Below, piece after piece: positions 1 to 7,342 of a DNA stretch of 64,000 bases (position 1 is its first letter; each line of letters begins with the position of its first letter). Source of the DNA: Rhizorhabdus phycosphaerae (GTDB taxonomy: Bacteria; Pseudomonadota; Alphaproteobacteria; Sphingomonadales; Sphingomonadaceae); the NCBI RefSeq assembly GCF_011044255.1, contig NZ_CP049107.1, positions 3,283,001 to 3,347,000 of the forward strand, given 5' to 3'. The notes under the pieces were generated by a model that saw only the letters and a program-made list of their open reading frames with translations, did no database searches and was not told the DNA's origin. The position numbers and the translations under genes were made by a program.

Positions 1-229
1 CGCGGTTGCGCACCACATGGCGGAAGTCCGCGCCCTCGGCCGCGAGGACGCCGGCCAGCAGGCGGACGATGTTGCGGGCCTGCTCGGCTGCATCCTCTGG
101 CATGGTGCCGGTCTCGGGATCGGGCCCGACCGTGCCAGACACATGAATATAAAGATCGTCGACCACCGCGCGCGAATAGGCGGCGAGTTCCTCGAACCGC
201 GACCCCGAGGAAATTCGCTTCAGATCCAT
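1..229 (-). CDS. RidA/YjgF/Rid-family protein, C-terminus off the window
   Basis: The gene starts at the ATG at 229 and runs leftward off the window, leaving about 76 codons. The N-terminus (MDLKRISSGSRFEELAAYSR) leads into YIHVSGTVGPDPETG and then a helix ARNIVRLLAGVLAAEGADF, the usual Rid-family order of a beta strand with an SG(T/Q)xG turn followed by the helix ending in a GA-x-x-x-D-V/H-V motif. Rid proteins deaminate reactive enamines/imines or serve as subunits in catabolic pathways. The ATG lies 3 bp after the stop of the upstream symporter gene, so the two are probably co-translated. The catalytic arginine region is outside the window, so activity cannot be judged. Confidence 0.75.
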   Translation of the reverse strand, partial: MDLKRISSGSRFEELAAYSRAVVDDLYIHVSGTVGPDPETGTMPEDAAEQARNIVRLLAGVLAAEGADFRHVVRNR

Positions 230-232
230 GTG

Positions 233-1150
233 TCAGCTCCGGTTGATGGCATCGGGAAGAACTGCATCGTCGGCCGCGCCAAGCCGTGCCGAACGCGCGC
301 GCAGCCATGTGACGAAAGGAATGCCCACCGCCATGCCGATGAAGGTGTTGATGATCATCGGCAGCGACATGTCGTTGCGGTCGAGCAGCGTGACCGCCAC
401 GAAGATCGCGGTCGCCTCCTGACGGACGATATGTTCCATCCCGATCGCGATGCGCTCGCGGCGGCCGATGCGGGCCAGATGGCAGGCGAGGAAGGCGATC
501 CCCAGATTGCAGATGTTCATCGCCAGGACGATCGCGAGGACGATGCCGAAGGATTGCTTCAGCGTCTCCCACTGCTGCACGACGATCATGCCGAACACGA
601 CGACGAGCACGCTGGTCGACAGCGTCTTGACGAGGGGCTCGATCCGCAGGGCGAAGGCCGGCAGGAGCTTTCGGCACAGCATCCCCGTCGCAACAGGGAA
701 AACGGTTATCGTCAGGATCTTACTGATCGACTCCCCGACGGGAATCGTGATCGACTGGCCCTCGCCGAAAACGAAGTCGAGGCCGAAATAGGTGATGAAC
801 GGCAGGGTGAAGATATAGACCACGCTGACGAACAGGCTCATCGAAACCGAGAGCGCCACATTGCCCCGGGCGAGATCGGTCAGCAGGTTCGACAATATGC
901 CGCCAGGGCAGGTGGCGAGCAGGATGAAGCCCATCATCAGCGCAGGTGTCGGGGCGAAGCCGATGGCGAGCGCCGTGCCGAACAGCGGCACGAGCAGCAA
1001 CATGCTTCCCACACCCACCAGGAAGGCGCGACTATTCTCGACGATCCGGGCGAAATCGCGCGGCATCAGCCCGACACCCATGGAGAACATCACCAGCCAG
1101 AGGGCCGCGGGCAGGAGATACTGCTCGGCGATCGTCATGATGTCCGTCAT
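233..1150 (-). CDS. Bile acid:sodium symporter (BASS) family transporter
   Basis: This 305-residue protein is almost entirely hydrophobic, with about nine to ten membrane segments. It carries the early FSMGVGL motif seen in BASS family members and the characteristic ATCPGG stretch near residue 80. BASS proteins import organic anions (bile acids, pantoate, pyruvate and other acids) with sodium; the substrate here is unknown. The start is supported by AGGGGGA about 7 nt upstream. It heads a two-gene unit with the Rid protein 3 bp downstream. The companion suggests import and clean-up of a small keto- or amino-acid-like compound, which is inference. Confidence 0.8.
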   Translation of the reverse strand: MTDIMTIAEQYLLPAALWLVMFSMGVGLMPRDFARIVENSRAFLVGVGSMLLLVPLFGTALAIGFAPTPALMMGFILLATCPGGILSNLLTDLARGNVALSVSMSLFVSVVYIFTLPFITYFGLDFVFGEGQSITIPVGESISKILTITVFPVATGMLCRKLLPAFALRIEPLVKTLSTSVLVVVFGMIVVQQWETLKQSFGIVLAIVLAMNICNLGIAFLACHLARIGRRERIAIGMEHIVRQEATAIFVAVTLLDRNDMSLPMIINTFIGMAVGIPFVTWLRARSARLGAADDAVLPDAINRS

Positions 1151-1385
1151 CGCTAGTCCCCCTGTCGTCGTCCCTGCGGCATGCGTTTCGGAGATGGTCC
1201 TGCGCGGCCGCCCCGGCTGATCGTCGCCGATCGGCCGCTTGGCAAGGCAGAAATCCTCCGAAATCGGCGGCGGGGCCGCGCCGGCTGGGATGAGTTGTGG
1301 CCATATTCACATGAAATATGGTTTTATCAACCGGGAACTGTTGCGGTCCGGCGCTCTTCCCCCGGCGGAAAGATCCGCCCGGTCG

Positions 1386-4300
1386 TCAGGCGGCCTCGTC
1401 GAGCGGAGCGGCGATATGCATCCTGGCCGCAGGCGCTGCGCCACGCTGAAACGGAATCTGGATGACGCCGCTGCGATCGAGCTTGCCCCAGGCCACCCGG
1501 GGGCCGCGCAGCGCCGACAGGACGGCCTTGAGCACCACCGCGTAGAGAAGCTGCCGATAGCCGAAGCGCTGGGCGAGCAGGCGCAGCAGCGGCAGTCGTC
1601 CTTCCCGCCCGTCGAGCCGGTACGCGAACCAGGCGCTGGCTGCGTCGATCGCGGCGAAGGCGAGCCAGAAGCCCAGCATCGTACGAAGGTCGGTTTGCAT
1701 CATGGCGAAGCCGCGATTGGACGTGCGCAGCGCCGTGTCGGCGATGCTGACGAGCAGGGCGAGGTCGATCAGCGGAGAAACCAGACCCAGGCCGATCTGG
1801 AACAGCCAGGCTTGCGGCAGACCGACCAGGGCGAGGCCGCGCGGACGCCCGCTCAGGAATATGCCGCGATGCTTCCACAGGCATTGCAGCGTGCCGAAAG
1901 CCCAGCGATAGCGCTGGCGGAACAGCGCGCGAAAGCTGTCGGGCGCCTCGGTCCAGGCGATGGCGTCGACATCGCAGGCCACGGTCCAGCCGGCGCGCTG
2001 GACCGCGATCGTCAGATCTTGGTCCTCGGCCAGGGTGTCGTGCGGATAACCGCCGACCACGTCGAGGGCGGTGCGCCGCCACGCGCCGACAGCGCCGGGC
2101 ACGACGGTCACGGCTCCGAGGGCCGCGAGCGCGCGACGCTCCAGATTCTGGGCCGTCACATATTCGAGCGCCTGCCAGCGGGTGACGAGGTTGACGCGAT
2201 TGCCGATCTTCGCATTTCCCGCGACCGCGCCTACCGCCGGATCGGCGAACCAGCGGACGAGCCGCGCGATGGTATCGGGTTCGAACTGGGTGTCGGCGTC
2301 GAGCGCGATCACGACCTCACCCCGGGCGATGCGAAGTCCCTCGTTCAGGGCGCGTGCCTTGCCTCCGTTCGGCAGGGTCAGCAGCGTGACGCGGGGATCC
2401 ATGCCGAAGGCGTCGGTGACGATGCGAGCGGTCCGATCGGCCGAACCGTCGTCGATCACGATGACCTCGATGCGGGGGCCGGTGCTTGCGAGAACACGGC
2501 GCACCGACGCCTCGATAACTTTTTCCTCATTATAGGCGGGGATCAGGACCGACACGAAGGCGGGGACGAGATGGGCCGGCGGGCAGGGGGGCGCCGCGCG
2601 GCGCGACTGCAGCCAGGCGAGCAGGGTGAGAAGCAGCGCGCGTCCGATGCCGAGGGCGATCGCGACGGTAAAGAGCAGGCCAAGCGCCTTTCCGGCCCAG
2701 GCCACGATCCCGAACAGCGTGCGCGCGCCTTGCGCCGCGGCTTCGCGAGTCCCGGCGAGCGGGGGCATCGCCGCGTCCCGATCGAGCCCGGCAAGTCGCG
2801 AGACCGTGACGAAGGAATAACCGCGTGCCCGCAGCGCGCGGATGATGCCGGGCAGCGCTTCGACCGTCGCGCTGCGGTCTCCACCCGAATCGTGGAGGAG
2901 GACGATCTGGGTGGCCCGCCGGCCCTTGCCGGAGGCGACCTGCTCGACGGTGCGGCGCACGATGGTGTCGGCTGTCGTCGCGGTCCAGTCGAGCGGGTCG
3001 ACGTTCAGGCCGATCGACAGATAGCCCATTTCCGCAGCGACCGTGGAGGCGTGGAGCTCGGCCGAGGTGTTCGGTTCGGCGTCCCCGAGATAAGGCGCGC
3101 GGAACAGGCGCATGGATCGGCCGGTATAGCTTTCCACGAGCCGCTGGGTCGTATTGATCTCGAAGCGGATCGCAGCTTCGGGAAGACGGTCGAGATCGGG
3201 ATGGGTCGTCGAGTGGTTGCCCAGCTCGGACCCCTCGGCCACGATCCGGCGCAGCAGCGCGGCCTCGCCAAGCGCGTTGGCGCCGGTCACGAAGAAGGTC
3301 GCCGGGACGCCCTCGCGCTTGAGGACGTCGAGGATCTGCGGCGTCCAGCGGGGGTCGGGTCCGTCGTCGAAGGTCAGCGCGACGAGCCGGGGCTGCAGCC
3401 CGGCCCGTTGCACGACATGATGCGATGGAAGGGCGGCATAGCGGGCGCTCCGGATCAGGCCGCTCGTGTCGAGCGCGATGTCGCGCCGCCCAGGCTGCGC
3501 GCTCCTGGCCAGGCGCAGGATCTCGCCCTCTCCCAGCAACTGGACATCCTCGCGATTGGCGATGGCCTGCACGGGCGGGACCTGTCCTGACGGCGTCCCC
3601 AGGGCGCTCCAGAAGCCGGGATCTTCGCTGCCGAGACGCCAGAGGGCGATACCGCCTGCGCCGAGCTGTCGCGCGGTCTGCAGGTTGTTCCAGGCGCTCA
3701 GGGCGTCGAGCAACCACAATTGGTGAACGACGCCGTCCTTCCGGTAGACGATGTGGCTGTTGCCGGTCACGGGATCGAAGCGGGGCAGTACGCCGGCCGC
3801 TGCGGCGCGTTCCCACGCCTGGGCGACGGTTATCGGTTCGGCGACCCCGGCACCCCAGTCATAGCCGTAATTGCCGATCGCGATGGTCGCCTTGTCCGCG
3901 CCGACCGCCCTGACCGCATCGCCCACGACGCGGGCGAACCAGGGCTGTGACGCGATGGGGCCTGGCTCGCCTTCGGGCCAATGCTCGTCATAGGCCATCA
4001 GGAACAGGCGATCGACCAGCGGCGCATAGCGGCCCAAGTCCCACGCTTCGTCGCCGACGGGGGCGGCGATCGTCAGCAGCAGCCCTCGCGCAGCGAGCCT
4101 TCGCCGTGCCTCGCCGAGGAAGCGCCGATAGGCATCATGCGCGGTGGGAGGAAGGTTTTCGAAGTCCAGCACGACTCCGCGCGCATCGTCGGCAAGTGCC
4201 GCCCGCTCGATCCTGTCGATCAGCGTCGCGCGCGCCCTGCGGTCGGCGAACAGGCGCGCGCTGTTGCGGCCATCCCATCCGGTCTCGATGCCGACATTCT

Positions 4301-4775
4301 GCACCATGAGCAGCAGCTTCTGCCGCGTCTGCCGGCCGAGCACCTGGTGCAGGTGCGGGTCGCTTTCATGCCGCCATCGGTGACCGGCACCCGTGACCGT
4401 GGCGAGACCGGCGGCGACATAATCGAGCTCGCCGGCATGCGCGGCGAGCGACTGCCGACTCGCCGCATCCCAAGGCATGTAGAAGCCCGTGCGTTCCGGG
4501 CGTCGCATGGCGGTCGGCACCGCCCGCGGGCGTTCCGGGAGCCAGGATCCGGCGGCAGAGTCGCGGGACGCGGCCGGCATGACGAAGGGCGCGCCCGTCG
4601 ATCGAAAGTCGGGAAGGGCGGGGGCCGCACGCTGGTCGAAGGTGAACAGCGCCACGCCCAGAATCAGTGCGGCCAGCAGCAGCGCGACCGAAGCTGCGCG
4701 AAACGTCCAGCGGACGAGAAACGCCCGTCTGCCGGTCGGATCATGAAAGACCTGAGATTGCACGCAGCCACCCAC
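1386..4775 (-). CDS. Three-domain GH18-like / polysaccharide deacetylase / GT2 glycosyltransferase
   Basis: This 1129-residue protein has one N-terminal membrane anchor (about 27-45). A GH18/YaaH-like domain follows (about 95-395; LDFEN at 203-207, LMAYDEHW about 259-266). Next is a NodB deacetylase domain (about 465-670; TFDDG 468-472, metal-binding H521 and H525, RAPY 559-562). After further membrane helices (about 687-720) comes a processive GT2 domain (about 741-970; DAD 826-828, ED in AEDQD, QRYRW 954-958), then C-terminal membrane segments. The GT2 resembles PgaC/NodC-type N-acetylglucosamine polymerases, so one chain may polymerise, deacetylate and trim a beta-linked GlcNAc polymer. 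The start is GTG with no clear Shine-Dalgarno and could lie slightly elsewhere. The polymer is unproven. Confidence 0.85.
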   Translation of the reverse strand: MGGCVQSQVFHDPTGRRAFLVRWTFRAASVALLLAALILGVALFTFDQRAAPALPDFRSTGAPFVMPAASRDSAAGSWLPERPRAVPTAMRRPERTGFYMPWDAASRQSLAAHAGELDYVAAGLATVTGAGHRWRHESDPHLHQVLGRQTRQKLLLMVQNVGIETGWDGRNSARLFADRRARATLIDRIERAALADDARGVVLDFENLPPTAHDAYRRFLGEARRRLAARGLLLTIAAPVGDEAWDLGRYAPLVDRLFLMAYDEHWPEGEPGPIASQPWFARVVGDAVRAVGADKATIAIGNYGYDWGAGVAEPITVAQAWERAAAAGVLPRFDPVTGNSHIVYRKDGVVHQLWLLDALSAWNNLQTARQLGAGGIALWRLGSEDPGFWSALGTPSGQVPPVQAIANREDVQLLGEGEILRLARSAQPGRRDIALDTSGLIRSARYAALPSHHVVQRAGLQPRLVALTFDDGPDPRWTPQILDVLKREGVPATFFVTGANALGEAALLRRIVAEGSELGNHSTTHPDLDRLPEAAIRFEINTTQRLVESYTGRSMRLFRAPYLGDAEPNTSAELHASTVAAEMGYLSIGLNVDPLDWTATTADTIVRRTVEQVASGKGRRATQIVLLHDSGGDRSATVEALPGIIRALRARGYSFVTVSRLAGLDRDAAMPPLAGTREAAAQGARTLFGIVAWAGKALGLLFTVAIALGIGRALLLTLLAWLQSRRAAPPCPPAHLVPAFVSVLIPAYNEEKVIEASVRRVLASTGPRIEVIVIDDGSADRTARIVTDAFGMDPRVTLLTLPNGGKARALNEGLRIARGEVVIALDADTQFEPDTIARLVRWFADPAVGAVAGNAKIGNRVNLVTRWQALEYVTAQNLERRALAALGAVTVVPGAVGAWRRTALDVVGGYPHDTLAEDQDLTIAVQRAGWTVACDVDAIAWTEAPDSFRALFRQRYRWAFGTLQCLWKHRGIFLSGRPRGLALVGLPQAWLFQIGLGLVSPLIDLALLVSIADTALRTSNRGFAMMQTDLRTMLGFWLAFAAIDAASAWFAYRLDGREGRLPLLRLLAQRFGYRQLLYAVVLKAVLSALRGPRVAWGKLDRSGVIQIPFQRGAAPAARMHIAAPLDEAA

Positions 4776-4844
4776 CCAATGCGATGGATGCAGCTATGCC
4801 CGGCAAAGATGAACGTCTGATAAAGTGTGTTCGGTTATTCTCCG

Positions 4845-5750
4845 TTAACCGATGGCATCCGGGCCGGGGGCGCTGGCGCGCGGGAAGAAGCGTCTTGCCG
4901 CCTCGAAGGAGCATCGAGCGGCGCTTTCCGGATCGCGGGCGCGCTGTTCTACCGACAATATCTCGACGCCCCAGGCGCCGCTATAGCCGGTTTCCGCAAT
5001 GGCCTGCAGAAAGGCCGGGAGCGGCAGGTCGCCTTCCCCGCACAGGCGGCGCCGGTCGATCGTATCGTCGATGATCGAGCCCTGCTGCACCGCGTCGGCA
5101 TCGTCGATTTCGACATGCAGGATGTGGGAAGCGTCCATCGCCGCGATCTCCGCAAAGTCGATCCCGCCCCGCACCATGTGCCAGATGTCGATCAGCAGGC
5201 CACCGTTGCGCCGCGCAGCGCCCGCGACGATCGCGGTGCCCGTCTTCAGATCGGCGATCGAGCTGCCCGGAAACAGCTCGATGCATATGCCGGTTCCGGC
5301 ACGCGCCGCGTCGTCGCAAAGACCGGCGAAGTCCTCGATCACCCCGTCGAGCGGCCAATCGCCATTTGCGAGATCGCCGCCAACCTTGAGATGCACCGCG
5401 CCCAGGTCGGCGGCGGCGGCGAGAAGCGAGGCCCGCAGCTGGTCGGATGCCCGTCGCCGCTCGCCGGCGGCATACCAGTCGACGAGGACTTCCAGTTCGA
5501 TCAGTTCCAGACCGTTCGCCGCGGCGATGCTGCGGATCTCGCGGGCGCCGAGCGTCGCCAGGAGATGCAGCACGTCCTGCGCCCCCAGCCCGATGCCGCG
5601 ATAGCCGGCGCGGCTGGCGGCTTCGGCGCGGGTGGCGAAGGGAATCGGGCTCACGGTGCTCGGAGCAAAAGGGTGCACGTCGCCCGCCAAAGTAAAATAG
5701 GTGGCGACCAGCAGCGGGTCGGCCGGCAGTCGCTTCGCTGTCTCGGTCAT
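4845..5750 (-). CDS. Sugar phosphate isomerase/epimerase (TIM-barrel, xylose-isomerase-like)
   Basis: This 301-residue protein belongs to the AP-endonuclease-2/xylose-isomerase TIM-barrel superfamily. Visible strand-end residues include the E in ELEVLVDWY, H and K in AVHLKVGGD, E in CIELFPGSS, D and H in LLIDIWHMVRGG, H and E in HILHVEID, and the terminal WGVEIL glutamate. These are the usual metal and substrate ligands. Family members are inosose dehydratases, hydroxypyruvate isomerases and sugar epimerases; the substrate cannot be called. The start at 5750 is chosen because AGAGGA lies about 6 nt upstream; the frame stays open to 6122 but that part overlaps the divergent TetR gene. Probable regulation by that TetR gene is inference. 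Confidence 0.8.
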   Translation of the reverse strand: MTETAKRLPADPLLVATYFTLAGDVHPFAPSTVSPIPFATRAEAASRAGYRGIGLGAQDVLHLLATLGAREIRSIAAANGLELIELEVLVDWYAAGERRRASDQLRASLLAAAADLGAVHLKVGGDLANGDWPLDGVIEDFAGLCDDAARAGTGICIELFPGSSIADLKTGTAIVAGAARRNGGLLIDIWHMVRGGIDFAEIAAMDASHILHVEIDDADAVQQGSIIDDTIDRRRLCGEGDLPLPAFLQAIAETGYSGAWGVEILSVEQRARDPESAARCSFEAARRFFPRASAPGPDAIG

Positions 5751-5911
5751 CGGCGTCCTCTCACGTCGCGCGCCCGTGCATCCGGAACTGCGCCTGCACC
5801 CTTTCGACACGCTCCGGCCGGTCGCGCCAAGCTGGCCTTTATGCGGAGGAATGATGTTGTTGCGCTGCACCAATGACGCCATAAGCGCGGCGGAAGGAGC
5901 GTTGACCCCAG

Positions 5912-6490
5912 ATGCCCAAGATCGTCGATCACGAAGCGCGCCGTCGGCAGGTGGCGGAGATCGCTGCGACACTGATCGCACAGCGCGGCATCGAAGGCAC
6001 CAAGGTCCGCGACATCGCCGCGCTTGCGGGGTGCAGTACCTCGATCGTGTCGCACTATTTTCACAGCAAGCACGAGTTGCTGCTGTCGTCCTACCGCTTG
6101 CGCATGGAACGGACCTCGTCACGCATCGACGAGGCGACCATGGCGGGCGTTCCGTTGCAGGACATATTGTCGGCGGTATTGCCGCTCGACGAAGAGCGGA
6201 TGGACAGTTGGCGTATCTGGCTGGCCTTCTGGGGGCTTGCCACCACCGACGAATCCTTCCTTGCGGAGCAGCGCCAGCGCAGCCGCGAGGCGGTCGACCT
6301 GTTCCATCGGGCGATCATTTCCAGCGGTGCCGTGACCGAAGGCGACCGGTCGCTTCTGATTGCCCAGGCTTTGTTGAGTGCGGCGGCGGGTATCGCGACC
6401 CAGGCGGTCTATGATCCCGATCGATGGTCACCCGATCGTCAGCGAGAGATATTGGCCCAGCACATAGCGGGCCTCCTGCCGCCGGGCTGA
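5912..6490 (+). CDS. TetR/AcrR-family transcriptional regulator, BetI-like
   Basis: This 192-residue protein has an N-terminal TetR helix-turn-helix (about 10-55; IAATLIAQRGIEGTKVRDIA, then the SIVSHYFHSKHELL recognition helix and linker). The C-terminal half matches the BetI-type ligand domain, with the tryptophan-rich WRIWLAFWG segment near residue 100. TetR proteins usually repress their own gene and a divergent neighbour. The 161-bp gap to the divergent sugar isomerase gene would hold the operator. GGAAGGAG lies about 12 nt before the ATG, slightly long spacing. The ligand is unknown. Confidence 0.88.
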   Translation: MPKIVDHEARRRQVAEIAATLIAQRGIEGTKVRDIAALAGCSTSIVSHYFHSKHELLLSSYRLRMERTSSRIDEATMAGVPLQDILSAVLPLDEERMDSWRIWLAFWGLATTDESFLAEQRQRSREAVDLFHRAIISSGAVTEGDRSLLIAQALLSAAAGIATQAVYDPDRWSPDRQREILAQHIAGLLPPG

Positions 6491-6518
6491 CCCCGGCCGG
6501 CAGGCGATTGCCCGGCGG

Positions 6519-6737
6519 TCAGCCGCGCAATGAGCGCAGCGGCTGGCGCGTGACGCGACCGGTGATGACTTTCGAGCCATAGTGACGCGTGATCGCGGCA
6601 CAGCCGGCGGCGTTGCTGAGCACGACCCGCGATCCACCCGAGGTAAGGGCCTCGATGGCCGTGATGCTGGCACCGATCTTGGCGCAGCTCTGGGTGATAT
6701 GGTCGGGCGTGGCTTGGATGTTCACGGCTCTGGACAT
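6519..6737 (-). CDS. Small conserved-looking protein of unknown function (72 aa)
   Basis: I do not recognise this 72-residue protein. The start at 6737 is favoured by AGAGGAA about 7 nt upstream. The product is basic and alpha/beta-like, with a central GGSRVVLSNAAGCAAITRHYG stretch and a basic tail (KVITGRVTRQPLRSLRG). It lies 65 bp downstream of the cold-shock gene on the same strand and may be co-transcribed. No signal peptide or membrane segment is seen. A regulatory or nucleic-acid-binding role would be guesswork based on charge and neighbour only. Confidence 0.6.
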   Translation of the reverse strand: MSRAVNIQATPDHITQSCAKIGASITAIEALTSGGSRVVLSNAAGCAAITRHYGSKVITGRVTRQPLRSLRG

Positions 6738-6802
6738 GACGGTTCCTCTGTAACGCGGGATGGGAAAGCGGCGGGCGTATCGCAATACGCCCGCCCCATG
6801 CA

Positions 6803-7009
6803 TCACGCCGCCTGAAGGTTCACGGCGCTCGTCTTGCCGCGATTGTTCGTTTCCAGCTCGTAGGAGACGCGCTGATCACGATCGAGAGTGTGCATGCCAG
6901 CCCGCTCGACGGCCGAAATATGGACGAAAGCGTCGCCGCTGCCGTCTTCCGGCGCGATGAAGCCATAGCCCTTGTCGATGTTGAAGAATTTGACGGTACC
7001 GGTGATCAT
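6803..7009 (-). CDS. Cold-shock domain protein (CspA family)
   Basis: This 68-residue single cold-shock domain starts MITGTVKFFNIDKGYGFI. RNP1 is KGYGFI and RNP2 is DAFVHISAV, the single-stranded nucleic-acid-binding surface. Such proteins are RNA chaperones that melt mRNA secondary structure in cold or stationary phase. Length is typical. The start at 7009 is preceded by AAGGA about 10 nt upstream. It is followed by the small unknown gene at 6519-6737. Confidence 0.95.
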   Translation of the reverse strand: MITGTVKFFNIDKGYGFIAPEDGSGDAFVHISAVERAGMHTLDRDQRVSYELETNNRGKTSAVNLQAA

Positions 7010-7203
7010 GGGGAGTATCCTTGTCCCATAGGCATGACGGGCATGCGCCAACAGCGGCGCATCCCGGCTTCGTGAGGCTTGAAAGGGACAAAGGGGAGCC
7101 AAAGCGGCCCGTTATCCGTCGCATACGACGTCAGCGACATCGCCATAGCCGATCGGCCGGCAAAAGGAAAGCGACGCCCCTCACACCTATTCGTGCTCCG
7201 TCT

Positions 7204-7290
7204 TTCCCGCGAAGGCGGGAATCCATATGCGCTGGCGCCGAACCTCTTGCGGTTCGGAGGTTATGGATCCCCGCCTTCGCGGGGATGACG
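7204..7290. repeat. REP-like inverted doublet
   Basis: Two facing palindromic units are present: TTCCCGCGAAGGCGGGAA plus ATCCA at 7204-7225, and its near-reverse complement beginning TGGATCCCCGCC and ending GGGGATGACG at 7264-7290. An inner inverted repeat (CCGAACC 7238-7244 with GGTTCGG 7251-7257) sits between them, so the whole unit could form a branched cruciform. The same unit type recurs at 51546-51639 and 51824-51916. It lies in the gap between the cold-shock gene and the FAD protein gene. Confidence 0.85.
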
Positions 7291-7342
7291 GGGAGAGGCG
7301 GATGCTAAAACGTTGCCTGCCCGTCTCGGTGAGCGGGGCAGC

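Noticed and set aside
1239-3590. Long plus-strand frame (783 codons) opposite the three-domain polysaccharide gene
   Set aside because: It is the antisense of a gene with complete GH18, NodB and GT2 motifs; its composition is the Arg/Gly/Asp-rich pattern of GC-rich shadow frames.
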